DNA of 64,000 nt from Erythrobacter litoralis. Its GTDB lineage: Bacteria > Pseudomonadota > Alphaproteobacteria > Sphingomonadales > Sphingomonadaceae. Position numbers and translations under genes: made by a program. The notes under the pieces are model-generated. The model was given only the letters and a program-made list of their open reading frames with translations, had not been told where the DNA came from and searched no databases. This document shows positions 34,196-42,704 of this stretch, piece after piece. The DNA is taken from assembly GCF_001719165.1 (NCBI RefSeq), contig NZ_CP017057.1, positions 3,032,501 to 3,096,500 of the forward strand. Reading direction: 5' to 3'. The first letter of the stretch is position 1; every line of letters starts with the position of its first letter.

Positions 34196-35770
34196 TCAGC
34201 GCATCAGCCCGCCGACGAGGTTGCGCACGAAGCGTCCGGCGACCGGCCCGGCGAGATCGGTCGCGATTGATCCCGCCGCCGAGGTGATGCCCGAGGCGAC
34301 CGGATTGGCGCGGCTTTTCCTGCCGAGCACCTTGGCCGCGGCGACCCCGGCAAGCCCGCCTGCCGCCACCTTGGTCCCGCGCGACAGGGCCTTTTCCCAG
34401 ATCGAGGTCGATTTGCGCGCGCGCTTTCTCACCTCCTCCTCGCCCTGCTGCTCGACCTCCTCGGCGGTGGCGGCGGCGTCCTCGGCCTTGGCGAGCAGCA
34501 CTTCCTCCGCGCTTTCGCGGTCCACCGCCTCGTCATATTTCCCGGCAAGCGGGCTCACCGACTGGATGATCGCGCGCTCCTTGGCATTGACCGGGCCGAG
34601 CCGCGAGCGCGGCGGCTTGATCAGCGTGCGCTGGACCACGCTGGGTGCGCCGTCCTCGTCCAGCGTCGAGACGAGCGCCTCGCCCACCTTGAGTTCGGTG
34701 ATGACCTGTTCGGTGTCGAGCGCCTCGTTGATGCGGAACGTCTCCGCCGCCGCGCGGATCGCGCGCTGGTCGCGCTTGGTGAAGGCGCGCAGGGCATGCT
34801 GGACACGGTTGCCCAATTGCCCCGCGACTTCCTCGGGAATGTCGATCGGGTTCTGCGTCACGAAGAAGACGCCGACGCCCTTCGACCGGATGAGACGCAC
34901 GACCTGTTCGATCTTGTCCTGCAGCGCGTCCGGAGCGTCGTCGAAGAGAAGGTGCGCCTCGTCGAAGAAGAAGACGAGCTTGGGTTTTTCGGGATCGCCG
35001 ACCTCGGGCAGGCTCTCGAACAGTTCGGCGAGCAGCCACAGCAGGAAGGTCGCGTAGAGTTTCGGGCTGCGCATCAGCCGATCGGCGGCGAGCACGTTGA
35101 CGAAGCCGCGGCCCTGTTCGTCCACTTTCAGGAAATCGTCGATCTCGAGGGCAGGTTCGCCGAAGAAATGGTCCGCGCCCTGCGCCTCGAACGAAAGCAA
35201 TTGCCGCTGGATCGCCCCGACCGACGCCTTCGAGACATTGCCGTATTTGCCCGACAGCTCGCTCGCATTCTCGTTCGCCCATTGCAGCATGGCGGTGAGA
35301 TCGCCGAAATCGAGCAGCAGCAGACCGTTCTCGTCGGCATGGCGAAAGACGATCTGGAGCACGCCTTCCTGCGTCTCGTTGAGATCAAGCAGCCGCGCGA
35401 GCAGCAGCGGACCCATTTCCGAGATGGTTGTGCGGATCGGGTGGCCCTGTTCGCCGTAGAGGTCCCAGAAGATCACCGGATTGTCGGAATAGGCATAGTT
35501 CTCCATGCCCAGTTCCTTCGCACGCGCTTCGAGCTTGTCGGCGTGCTTGAAGGTGGGCGATCCCGGCATGGCGATCCCCGACAGGTCGCCCTTCACGTCG
35601 GCGACGAAGACCGGAACGCCCTCGCTCGAAAAGCTCTCGGCAAGGCCCTGCAGCGTCACCGTCTTGCCCGTCCCGGTCGCGCCCGCGATCAGGCCGTGCC
35701 GGTTCGCCCGGCTCAATGCGAGATGCTGGCTCTCGCCATTGCCGCCCAGCCCCAGGAAAATTCCGCTCAT
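34196..35770 (-). CDS. HerA-like/DUF853 P-loop ATPase
   Basis: A 524-residue ATPase of the YjgR/HerA-like branch of the FtsK-HerA superfamily. It opens with [38 protein letters not shown], which holds Walker A. It continues with [13 protein letters not shown], Walker [14 protein letters not shown] and the sensor [13 protein letters not shown]. These conserved blocks define DUF853. The C-terminus is a predicted helix ([17 protein letters not shown]) followed by a Gly/Ala-rich tail ending GLMR. The function in bacteria is unproven; the superfamily pumps DNA. ATG 35770 is chosen; upstream in-frame ATGs at 35797 and 35809 are possible. Confidence 0.9.
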   Translation of the reverse strand: MSGIFLGLGGNGESQHLALSRANRHGLIAGATGTGKTVTLQGLAESFSSEGVPVFVADVKGDLSGIAMPGSPTFKHADKLEARAKELGMENYAYSDNPVIFWDLYGEQGHPIRTTISEMGPLLLARLLDLNETQEGVLQIVFRHADENGLLLLDFGDLTAMLQWANENASELSGKYGNVSKASVGAIQRQLLSFEAQGADHFFGEPALEIDDFLKVDEQGRGFVNVLAADRLMRSPKLYATFLLWLLAELFESLPEVGDPEKPKLVFFFDEAHLLFDDAPDALQDKIEQVVRLIRSKGVGVFFVTQNPIDIPEEVAGQLGNRVQHALRAFTKRDQRAIRAAAETFRINEALDTEQVITELKVGEALVSTLDEDGAPSVVQRTLIKPPRSRLGPVNAKERAIIQSVSPLAGKYDEAVDRESAEEVLLAKAEDAAATAEEVEQQGEEEVRKRARKSTSIWEKALSRGTKVAAGGLAGVAAAKVLGRKSRANPVASGITSAAGSIATDLAGPVAGRFVRNLVGGLMR

Positions 35771-35897
35771 CGTGCGCCCATGCCCCCTTGCCGCCATTCG
35801 CTTTGCCATGCTGGTTTGAAAGCCCGGCGCGCGAGGGTCAAGCTTCCCGCCGCAAGCACTCGACTTGGCTCGCATATCGGTTAAGGCATAAAGGGCA

Positions 35898-37754
35898 ATG
35901 GCCGATCCTTCGCCTCCACAGCCATATGTCCTGCTCGACGATGCGCGCCCGCTGCAGGGCGCTGGTGCGCGCGCGCCCGCCGATGCGCTGCTCTACGAAG
36001 GCCCGCGCGCGGTGTTCCGCGCGCTCCGCGCCGAAGATGTCGCCGGAACGCTCGAAGCCGCCGACCGCGCGCGGCGCGAGGAGGGCGGGACGCTCGCCGG
36101 ATATATCGCCTACGAAGCCGGCCTCGCGCTCGAGCCGAAGCTGGCCGCGCTTGCGCAGGCCCGCGCCGGGGCGGCGGGGCCGCTGGTCTGGCTCGGCCTG
36201 TTCGGTGCTGCGCAGCAGATAGCGGCCAAGGATGTGCCCGGCTGGCTGGAGGCGCGGTGCGGCGCGGATGGCGGGTCGGGGGGCGAGGCGCGGATCGGCC
36301 CGCTCGAACCGCAGCTTTCGCCCGGCGGCCATGCCCAGGCCTTTGCCGCCCTGCAGGAAAGGATCGCGGCGGGCGACATCTACCAGGCGAACCTGACCTA
36401 TCCGCTTGCCGGGTCCTATCGCGGCGATCCGGCGGCGCTGTATGCCGCGCTGCGCCCGGCGGCTGAGGCGGGCTATGGCGGGCTGGTGTTCGACGGTTCG
36501 CACTGGCTGCTGAGCTTTTCGCCCGAACTGTTCGTGGCGCTGTCGGGACACGAGGCGAAGGTCAAGCCGATGAAGGGCACGCGCCCGCGCTCCGCCGATC
36601 CGGACGAGGACGCGGAGCTCGCCGGCGAACTGGCGCAATCGGTCAAGGACCGGGCCGAAAACCTGATGATCGTCGACCTGATGCGCAACGACCTCTCGCG
36701 CGTCGCCGTGCCGGGGAGCGTGCGGGTCGATGCGCCGTTCGCAGTCGAAAGCTATCCGACGGTGCACCAGATGGTCTCGACCGTGCGCGCCGAGCTTGCC
36801 GAAGGGCAGAGCGCGATGGACCTCGTGCGGGCGCTGTTCCCGTGCGGGTCGATCACCGGCGCGCCCAAGATCCGGGCGATGGAACTCCTTGGCGAGATAG
36901 AGCGCGATGCGCGCGGGCCCTATTGCGGCGCGGTCGGACGGATCGATGCGGACGGTTCGGCGGCGTTCAACGTTGCGATCCGCACGCTGCGCCTGACCCC
37001 GGTCGAAAACGGGCAGGGCGACGCGGTGCTGGGCGTGGGCTCGGCCATCGTCGCAGACAGCGAAGGCCTTGCCGAACGGCGCGAATGCGAGGTCAAGGCG
37101 GGCTTCGTGCGCCGTGCGTCGCCCGACCTTGCCGCGCCGGCCTGCGACCTCATCGAGACGATGCGCTTCGCACCCGACAGCGGCGTCGAATTGCTCGAAA
37201 AACACCTCGCCCGGATGAAAAGGAGCGCGGCGGAGCTAGGCTTTTCCTTTGATCGTCACGCCGCGCGCAACCAGATCCAGGCGCTGTGTTTCGAGCTTGA
37301 TCAGCCAGCCAAGCTGCGCCTCCTCGCCTCGCGCGCGGGGGCGATCGCGCTCGAGACCTTGGCCCTGCCCGAACCTGTCGCGCAGCCCATGGCGGCGATT
37401 GCCCTGGCGCTGCCGGTGGATCCCTCGGACTGGCGGCTCCGCCACAAGACGTCCGATCGCGGCTTCTACGAGGATGCGCTCGAGGCCGCGCGTTCCATGG
37501 GGGCTGGCGAATGCCTGTTCGTGCGCGAGGACGGGCTCGTGACCGAGGGCTGTTTCACCAATGTCTTCGTGCGAGGCGCGGACGGGACGCTGGTGACCCC
37601 TCCTGCGCGGCTCGGCCTGCTGCTGGGCGTGCTGCGCGAGGCGCTGATCGAGGATGGCGACGCGCGCGAGGGGGAGCTCACGCTCGACGATCTTGCCGAT
37701 GGCTTCCTTGTCGGCAATGCGGTCCGGGGGCTTTTCGAGGCTCGCCTGACATGA
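35898..37754 (+). CDS. pabBC: Fused aminodeoxychorismate synthase component I / 4-amino-4-deoxychorismate lyase
   Basis: A 618-residue folate-pathway fusion. Residues about 100-375 are the PabB chorismate-binding domain: [22 protein letters not shown] (the usual family form is PIKGT), [15 protein letters not shown] and [15 protein letters not shown]. Residues about 380-618 are a class IV aminotransferase-fold lyase: IETMRF, the PLP lysine in RHKTSDR (near 517) and EGCFTNVFV. Together they make p-aminobenzoate from chorismate, with glutamine amidotransferase PabA elsewhere. Such fusions are common in alphaproteobacteria. The stop overlaps the next gene's ATG (ATGA). Confidence 0.94.
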   Translation: MADPSPPQPYVLLDDARPLQGAGARAPADALLYEGPRAVFRALRAEDVAGTLEAADRARREEGGTLAGYIAYEAGLALEPKLAALAQARAGAAGPLVWLGLFGAAQQIAAKDVPGWLEARCGADGGSGGEARIGPLEPQLSPGGHAQAFAALQERIAAGDIYQANLTYPLAGSYRGDPAALYAALRPAAEAGYGGLVFDGSHWLLSFSPELFVALSGHEAKVKPMKGTRPRSADPDEDAELAGELAQSVKDRAENLMIVDLMRNDLSRVAVPGSVRVDAPFAVESYPTVHQMVSTVRAELAEGQSAMDLVRALFPCGSITGAPKIRAMELLGEIERDARGPYCGAVGRIDADGSAAFNVAIRTLRLTPVENGQGDAVLGVGSAIVADSEGLAERRECEVKAGFVRRASPDLAAPACDLIETMRFAPDSGVELLEKHLARMKRSAAELGFSFDRHAARNQIQALCFELDQPAKLRLLASRAGAIALETLALPEPVAQPMAAIALALPVDPSDWRLRHKTSDRGFYEDALEAARSMGAGECLFVREDGLVTEGCFTNVFVRGADGTLVTPPARLGLLLGVLREALIEDGDAREGELTLDDLADGFLVGNAVRGLFEARLT

Positions 37755-38410
37755 CCATCCCCATACTCTTCGAGGACGGCGAAGCGCTGGTGATCGACAA
37801 GCCCGCCGGGCTGCCCGTCGACCGCCCCAAGCGCGGCGGCCCGTGCCTCGAGGACCGGCTGGACGAGCTGAAGCTCGGCTTCCAGCGCGCGCCCATCCCG
37901 GTCCACCGGCTCGACACCGATACCTCCGGATGCCTGCTGCTCGCACGTAATCCCAAGGCGCTGAAACGCTTCAACCGCGCGTTCGAGGAACGGCTGGTCG
38001 AAAAGACCTATCTCGCCGTCCTCGCAGGCCACCCGGCGGAGGAATCGGGAACCATCGAACTCGCGCTGGCCAAGATCAGCTCGGCCGAGAAGGGCTGGCG
38101 CATGATCGCGGCGAAGAAGGGCAAGGCCGCCATTTCGCACTGGCAAAAGGTGGAGACGCTGGGCGAGCACAGCCTGATCCGCTTCCGTCCCGAAACCGGG
38201 CGCACCCACCAGCTGCGCGTCCATGCGCTCAAGGGCCTTGGCGCAGCCCTGCTGGGCGATCCGATCTATGGCGCGGGCGTCGTGCCGGGGGCGAGCCGCA
38301 CCATGCTCCACGCCGCCAGCATCGTGGTCCCGCGCGACGGCAAGCCGCCGATCGAGGCACACGCACCGCTGCCGGCCGATTTCATCGCGCTCGGGGCGAG
38401 CGATGGATAG
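37751..38410 (+). CDS. RluA-family RNA pseudouridine synthase
   Basis: A 219-residue pseudouridine synthase lacking an S4 domain. The catalytic Asp is D55 in VHRLDTDTSGCLLLA; other motifs are VIDKPAGLPVD at the start, KTYLAVLAG and RFRPETGRTHQLRVHALKG. It isomerises uridine in rRNA or tRNA; the target position cannot be told from sequence alone (RluA-like or TruC-like). It overlaps pabBC by 4 bp and the release-factor-like gene by 8 bp, forming a tight rightward operon. Confidence 0.93.
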   Translation: MTIPILFEDGEALVIDKPAGLPVDRPKRGGPCLEDRLDELKLGFQRAPIPVHRLDTDTSGCLLLARNPKALKRFNRAFEERLVEKTYLAVLAGHPAEESGTIELALAKISSAEKGWRMIAAKKGKAAISHWQKVETLGEHSLIRFRPETGRTHQLRVHALKGLGAALLGDPIYGAGVVPGASRTMLHAASIVVPRDGKPPIEAHAPLPADFIALGASDG

Positions 38411-38819
38411 GGACCTTCTCGACCGCGCCCATGCGCTCGCCGAGGAAAGCTTTCTCGCAGGGTCGGGGCCGGGCGGTCAGAACGTCAACAAGGTCGCGAC
38501 CGCGGTCCAGCTCCGGGTGAACATCTATGCCCTGCGGCTTCCCCCGCCGGTCTTCGCGCGTCTGCGCGACCTCGCGGGGTCGAAACTGACGGCTGCCGGA
38601 GACCTTCTCATCACCGCGCGCCGCCACCGCTCGCAGGAGGCGAACCGGGCCGAGGCGCGCGAGAAGCTGGGCGAATTGCTCGAGCAAGCGCACCGCCAGC
38701 CGCGCCGCCGGGCGAAGACCCGCGTCAACCGCGTCGGCAAGGTCCAGCGCCTCAAGCACAAGAAGGCGCGCGGCGCGGTCAAGGCGAAGCGCGGCAAGGT
38801 GGACCGCTCCGACTGGTGA
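38403..38819 (+). CDS. arfB: Alternative ribosome-rescue peptidyl-tRNA hydrolase ArfB
   Basis: A 138-residue protein with a class I release-factor catalytic domain: GSGPGGQNVNKVAT (GGQ at residues 24-26) followed by LRVN and ARRHRSQEANR. There is no codon-recognition domain. The C-terminal tail is strongly basic (KTRVNRVGKVQRLKHKKARGAVKAKRGK), as needed to enter the empty mRNA channel of stalled ribosomes. It hydrolyses peptidyl-tRNA on non-stop complexes. ATG 38403 lies inside the end of the pseudouridine synthase gene. Confidence 0.95.
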   Translation: MDRDLLDRAHALAEESFLAGSGPGGQNVNKVATAVQLRVNIYALRLPPPVFARLRDLAGSKLTAAGDLLITARRHRSQEANRAEAREKLGELLEQAHRQPRRRAKTRVNRVGKVQRLKHKKARGAVKAKRGKVDRSDW

Positions 38820-38904
38820 GGCGCGCAGCCCGGGCATGGAGCACTGCTTGACTTTTCCCCGGGAATCGCCCAATGGCGCGCCTCTGCAAGGCGGCGATCC
38901 CCAC

Positions 38905-38930
38905 AAGGGCACGCGTCGCCCTTTGTTTTT
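38905..38930 (+). terminator. Rho-independent terminator between arfB and rpmG
   Basis: A 6-bp stem (38905-38910 with 38918-38923) with a 7-nt loop, followed by TTGTTTTT. It lies 86 bp after arfB and 40 bp before rpmG. A TTGACT hexamer at 38848-38853 lies upstream of it, so if that hexamer is the rpmG promoter the terminator would sit in the rpmG leader. Confidence 0.6.
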
Positions 38931-38969
38931 GGGCCATGAGGCCCCAGCCTTTTTCGACAGGATACCGCC

Positions 38970-39137
38970 ATGGCGAAGCCCGCAACCGTCAAGATCAAGC
39001 TCGTCTCGACCGAGGGCACGGGCTTCTATTACGTGACGAAGAAGAACCCGCGCAACATCACCGAGAAGATGACCTTCCGCAAATACGACCCCGTCGTGCG
39101 CAAGCATGTCGAGTTCAAGGAAGCGAAGATCAAGTAA
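38970..39137 (+). CDS. rpmG: 50S ribosomal protein L33
   Basis: A 55-residue protein, short enough to be missed by length filters. It reads [20 protein letters not shown] and continues with a YVTKKNPRN segment and a final FKEAKIK. This is the typical Cys-free (zinc-independent) alphaproteobacterial L33: the CxxC pairs of zinc-binding forms are absent. Start ATG at 38970, stop TAA at 39135-39137. It is probably transcribed on its own between the arfB terminator and lolA. Confidence 0.96.
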   Translation: MAKPATVKIKLVSTEGTGFYYVTKKNPRNITEKMTFRKYDPVVRKHVEFKEAKIK

Positions 39138-39220
39138 GCCTGACGGGCCGCCCACCGGCTCATGCCTGCAGCTTGCGCAGTTCACGCCCGGTTCAATGCC
39201 CCGCCGCTAATCCGCGAGGC

Positions 39221-39892
39221 ATGATGGACTTCTCTCCTTTCCGCATCCGCTCCCGCCTGATGGTCGGCGCGCTTGCGCTCGGCCTTGCCGGTGCGCTGCC
39301 TTTCGCCGCGCCGCTCGCGCCGCCTGCCCATGCCCAACAGGCGAGCGGGAGCATCGATGCGGCGGTCGGCGCACTGCGCGGCATTTCGACCATGCGCGCG
39401 GATTTCACCCAGATCGACCGCGAGGGCCGCCGCGCGGCGGGCACGATGACGTTGAAGCGGCCCGGCAAGATCCGTTTCGACTATGGCAAGGATTCGGACT
39501 TCCTCGTCGTCTCGAACGGCAAGTCGCTCTATGTCGTCGATTACGAGGTCCGGCAGGTCGAACGCTACCCGATCAGGCGCTCGCCGCTCGGCGCGCTGCT
39601 CGATCCCTCGCGCGATGTCGGCAAGTACGGCAAGCTCGTCCCCACCCTGCGCGACGACGTGATGAGCATCGAGGTACGCGATCCCTCGCGGCCCGAATTC
39701 GGGGTCATCACGATGATCTTCGTCAAGAACGCCAGCGCGCCGGGCGGATGGGAATTGAACAGCTGGGTCGCTCTCGACGCGCAGAACCACCGCACCACGG
39801 TGCGGCTGTCGAATCATCGCTATGGCCTGTCGGTCGCCGAAAGCACGTTCGATTTCGACGATCCGCGCCGGACATCCCGTCGCCCGCGCTGA
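39221..39892 (+). CDS. lolA: Outer-membrane lipoprotein carrier protein LolA
   Basis: A 223-residue periplasmic chaperone. The signal peptide ends PPAHAQQ. The LolA fold shows SIDAAVGALRGISTMRADFTQIDREGRRAAGTM, then LKRPGKIRFDYGKDSDFLVVSNGKSLYVVDYE, as expected for the hydrophobic cavity that shields lipoprotein acyl chains. It accepts lipoproteins from LolCDE and passes them to LolB. Many probable clients (PstS-like and small lipoproteins) are encoded in this window. ATG 39221 or 39224; a GCGAGG ribosome site precedes both. Confidence 0.93.
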   Translation: MMDFSPFRIRSRLMVGALALGLAGALPFAAPLAPPAHAQQASGSIDAAVGALRGISTMRADFTQIDREGRRAAGTMTLKRPGKIRFDYGKDSDFLVVSNGKSLYVVDYEVRQVERYPIRRSPLGALLDPSRDVGKYGKLVPTLRDDVMSIEVRDPSRPEFGVITMIFVKNASAPGGWELNSWVALDAQNHRTTVRLSNHRYGLSVAESTFDFDDPRRTSRRPR

Positions 39893-40108
39893 ACGGCTGG
39901 TCGCCGCTCAGTTGTAGAATTGCGACAAACCTAGGTCGCCGTTCATTTACCCGAAAGCCATCCTCGCGTATTCGGGTTCTCGACAAGGCGGTCGAAGGCG
40001 GGTTTCCCCCCTGTTGCCCCAACCTTCGCAAAGGTCGCCTTGCACAAGCGTGACGAACGCTCACAACGGACCCCTGACCCATCGCCCCCGGGTCAGGGGT
40101 TTTTGTTT
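39893..40108 (+). ncRNA. Candidate structured small RNA or long 3' UTR after lolA
   Basis: This 216-bp gap has no coding signal but contains several hairpins (ACCCGAA / TTCGGGT around 39950-39980; ACCTT-CGCA-AAGGT around 40022-40036). It ends in the best terminator of the window. The distance of about 180 bp between the lolA stop and this terminator is longer than a simple 3' UTR needs. It does not show SRP, 6S, tmRNA or RNase P hallmarks that I can recognise. A TTGCGA hexamer near 39917 is a weak promoter candidate. Confidence 0.3.
40070..40108 (+). terminator. Strong Rho-independent terminator
   Basis: A perfect 11-bp stem (ACCCCTGACCC at 40070-40080 with 40090-40100) with a 9-nt loop, followed directly by TTTTGTTT. 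It ends the lolA transcript or the candidate small RNA. Confidence 0.92.
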
Positions 40109-40133
40109 GCAGCGGTTTTGTTTTGCGCAGCGC

Positions 40134-40339
40134 ATCCGCGCTGCGATATCCTCGGCCCTGGCGGGCCTGCGGGCGGGCAGTCGCCCTTGCGGCGGCTACG
40201 CCGCCAGGACAGCGCTACACGGCCGACACATCGCTAATCCACCAATCGTATCGCGCTGGTCCGGCCCGCAGCGCGGCCGGCAAGGCCGACCGGCCGACCG
40301 CAGCGATGCGGCCGCCAGGTAGCGTGAGCGGGGAAATCA
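40134..40339 (+). repeat. Dispersed intergenic repeat, copy 1
   Basis: About 206 bp with near-matches to 54939-55124 in the same orientation. Conserved blocks are CTGCGATnTCCTC at the left, CTGCGGGCG, a central hairpin, and CCGCAGCGATGCG followed by GCGTGAGCG at the right. The central hairpin here is GGCGGC-TAC-GCCGCC (40191-40205). The other copy has a different but equally paired stem. It ends 21 bp from the stop of the minus-strand alkaline phosphatase gene. Confidence 0.8.
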
Positions 40340-40360
40340 CGGCGCTAATGCGCTGTGCCT

Positions 40361-41794
40361 TCAGAAAAGCGCCTCTCGTATGATGTCGTAGATCACGTTC
40401 TGCTCGATCACCCCGCGCGCCCGGTTCGCCCCCGGCCCGGTGGCATAGAGCGCGACATCCTCGCCCGCATGGGTCTCGCTGCCGAGCGGCACGGTTGCCT
40501 GCTGCTGCGCCTCGATCCCGGTCTCGGGCACCGGGCGTTCGGCCAGCCCCGCGATCGCGCCCGGACCGTTGGCATAGCCCAGCGTCGTATAGGGCGTGCC
40601 GTCCCCGGCGATGATAGGCTCTTCGTCGCTGCCGGATTCCCCCGCAGGCGGGACGACAAGACCGAGGATGTCGTTGCCGCGCCGGGGATAGCCCGCAATG
40701 GTGAAGACGTGGCTGTGATCGGCCGTCACCAGGATCAGCGTCTCGGCCGGATCGGTATTCTCGACCGCGTACCGGATCGCGCGGGCGAACTCGACCGTCT
40801 CCTCCAGCGCATAGCCGGCCTTGCCGGCGTGGTGCGCGTGGTCGATCCGGCCGCTTTCGACCATCAGGTAGAAACCGTCCGGGTCGCGCTCCAGCCGCTC
40901 GATCGCCTGAGCGGTCATCCCGGTCAGCGTCGGTTCGCTCGAATCCTCCGCACGGTCGGCGACATAGGTCATGTGGCTGGGCGAAAAGATGCCGAGCACC
41001 GGCTTGTCCACCGGCGCAGCGGTCAGCCCGGCGGCGTCGCGCACGACGGTTCCGCCGGTCCTCGCGGCCCATTCAGCCGGCAGGTCGGCGGCGCTGTCAG
41101 GGCGGCGCCCGCCCCTGTCTCCGCCGAAGAACACGGCAGTTCCCCCGCCGAGCGCCACGTCCCAGTCGGCCTCGATCAACTGGGTGGCGATGTCCTTGCA
41201 ACCATGCTGCGCCTCCGCTTCGGGCACGTCTCCTTCCCAGTCGCGGTCGGCGCTGCGGGCATATACGCTCGCGGGCGTCGCATGGGTTATCCGTGCGGTC
41301 GACACGATGCCGAGCGCAAGGCCCCTTTCCTTCACTCCCTCGCCCAGCAGCGGGAGCGGATGGGCGAGTGCGTCGCGGCACGACCCGCGCTGCGCCTCCG
41401 GCCCGATGCCGAGCACGCCGATGCGCGTCTTCTTCCCCGAATGCATGGCGGTCGCGGTCCCGGCGCTGTCGGGGACCTGTGCATTGGTGTTGTAGGTCTT
41501 GACCAGCGCGACATTGGGAAATGCCTCGAAGGACAGCGTGTTCTCCTCGCCGCTTTCCCCGCGCTTCTGGCCTTCGTAGATACGCGCGGCAGTGATGGTC
41601 GAAATGCCCATGCCGTCGCCGATGAACAGGATGACGTTCTTCGCCTTGCCGCTTTGCCGCAGCGCGTCCCCGTTCCCCGTCACCAGCGCGTCGCGCCCGG
41701 GCTCCTCGGCATAGTTGTAATTGTTGGTGGTCGAACAGGCCGCGAGCGGAAGGGCGGCGGCGGCGAGCGCGATGAGCGGGCGAATGGTCGGCAT
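40361..41794 (-). CDS. phoA: PhoA-family alkaline phosphatase, lipoprotein
   Basis: A 477-residue metallo-phosphomonoesterase. A lipobox LAAC at about residues 17-20 predicts membrane anchoring. Active-site blocks are present: LFIGDGMG (metal Asp), PDSAGTATAM with the nucleophilic Ser, VESGRIDHAHHAG, LVTADHSHVF and the terminal ETHAGEDVALYATGPGA. It releases phosphate from organic esters in the periplasm. ATG 41794 has GAGGAG 8 nt upstream; ATG 41809 is an alternative. A Pho-box-like site lies 39 bp before the start, fitting induction by phosphate limitation. The gene is divergent from xth. Confidence 0.95.
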   Translation of the reverse strand: MPTIRPLIALAAAALPLAACSTTNNYNYAEEPGRDALVTGNGDALRQSGKAKNVILFIGDGMGISTITAARIYEGQKRGESGEENTLSFEAFPNVALVKTYNTNAQVPDSAGTATAMHSGKKTRIGVLGIGPEAQRGSCRDALAHPLPLLGEGVKERGLALGIVSTARITHATPASVYARSADRDWEGDVPEAEAQHGCKDIATQLIEADWDVALGGGTAVFFGGDRGGRRPDSAADLPAEWAARTGGTVVRDAAGLTAAPVDKPVLGIFSPSHMTYVADRAEDSSEPTLTGMTAQAIERLERDPDGFYLMVESGRIDHAHHAGKAGYALEETVEFARAIRYAVENTDPAETLILVTADHSHVFTIAGYPRRGNDILGLVVPPAGESGSDEEPIIAGDGTPYTTLGYANGPGAIAGLAERPVPETGIEAQQQATVPLGSETHAGEDVALYATGPGANRARGVIEQNVIYDIIREALF

Positions 41795-41833
41795 GGGTCG
41801 TCTCCTCATGGCCCTGCGCTATCCTCTCGCATT

Positions 41834-41851
41834 GTGACGGTAAAGGGACGG
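41834..41851 (-). promoter_or_regulatory. Pho-box-like site upstream of the alkaline phosphatase gene
   Basis: On the minus strand: CCGTCCCTTTACCGTCAC, i.e. two 7-bp half-sites with a 4-bp AT-rich spacer; 10 of 14 half-site bases match the consensus. TAGCGC follows 12 nt downstream, the same hexamer found 10 nt after the Pho box of the PstS operon. Confidence 0.55.
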
Positions 41852-41915
41852 CGTGCATCCCGGGGCGATCGCGCTGGCTGGATTTTGCCCGCCGCGGCGC
41901 TTAAGTGCCCCAGCC

Positions 41916-42704
41916 ATGCTGTCTGTCGCCACCTGGAACATCAATTCGGTCCGCCTGCGCCTGCCGCTGGTGCAACGTTATCTGGCCGAGCACGCCCCCG
42001 ACATCCTGTGCCTGCAGGAGATCAAGTGCCAGGAGGACCAGTTCCCGGCACAGGCGCTCGCGGAAATGGGCTATGAACACCAGGCGATCTGCGGGCAGAA
42101 GGGCTATCACGGTGTCGCCACCGTCAGCCGCGTGCCGATCCGCGAGATCACCCGCCACGACTGGCAGGACAATGGCGAGGCGCGCCATGTCGGCATCGAG
42201 GTGGTCGGGCGCGACCTGTTTCTTGAAAACGTCTATGTCCCGGCCGGCGGCGATGTGCCCGACCGCGAGGTCAACGTGAAATTCGGCCAGAAGCTCGACT
42301 TCCTCGAACGCATGGCGCGCTGGGCGGACAGCGTGGACAAGCCCACGCTTATCGTCGGCGATTTCAACGTCGCCCCGCTCGAATCCGATGTCTGGAGCCA
42401 CAAGCAGCTTTTGAAGGTCGTCAGCCACACGCCGATCGAGGTCGAGGCGCTGGACCGCTTTCGCCACGCCCATGGCTGGGTCGATATCGGGCGCGAGCAC
42501 GTGCCCCATCCCGAACGCTATTACAGCTGGTGGAGCTATCGCTCGCCCGACTGGAAGAAGAACGACCGCGGGCGGCGGCTCGATCACATGTGGGCGTCTC
42601 CCGCGCTCGCCGCGCAGGCACGCTCGCACGGTGTGCTCGAGGAAGCGCGCAACTGGGAGAAGCCATCCGACCACGTCCCGCTCGTCACCGGGTTCGACGT
42701 GTGA
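41916..42704 (+). CDS. xth: Exodeoxyribonuclease III
   Basis: A 262-residue EEP-family nuclease: TWNINSVRLRLPLV, CLQEIKCQEDQFP (metal Glu), YHGVATVSR, VYVPAGGD, LIVGDFNVAP (catalytic Asp/Asn) and the C-terminal KPSDHVPLV with catalytic His. It is an AP endonuclease and 3' repair diesterase in base-excision repair. ATG 41916 gives the standard N-terminus. Its stop overlaps the GTG start of ribA (GTGA), so repair and riboflavin genes share an operon. Confidence 0.96.
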   Translation: MLSVATWNINSVRLRLPLVQRYLAEHAPDILCLQEIKCQEDQFPAQALAEMGYEHQAICGQKGYHGVATVSRVPIREITRHDWQDNGEARHVGIEVVGRDLFLENVYVPAGGDVPDREVNVKFGQKLDFLERMARWADSVDKPTLIVGDFNVAPLESDVWSHKQLLKVVSHTPIEVEALDRFRHAHGWVDIGREHVPHPERYYSWWSYRSPDWKKNDRGRRLDHMWASPALAAQARSHGVLEEARNWEKPSDHVPLVTGFDV

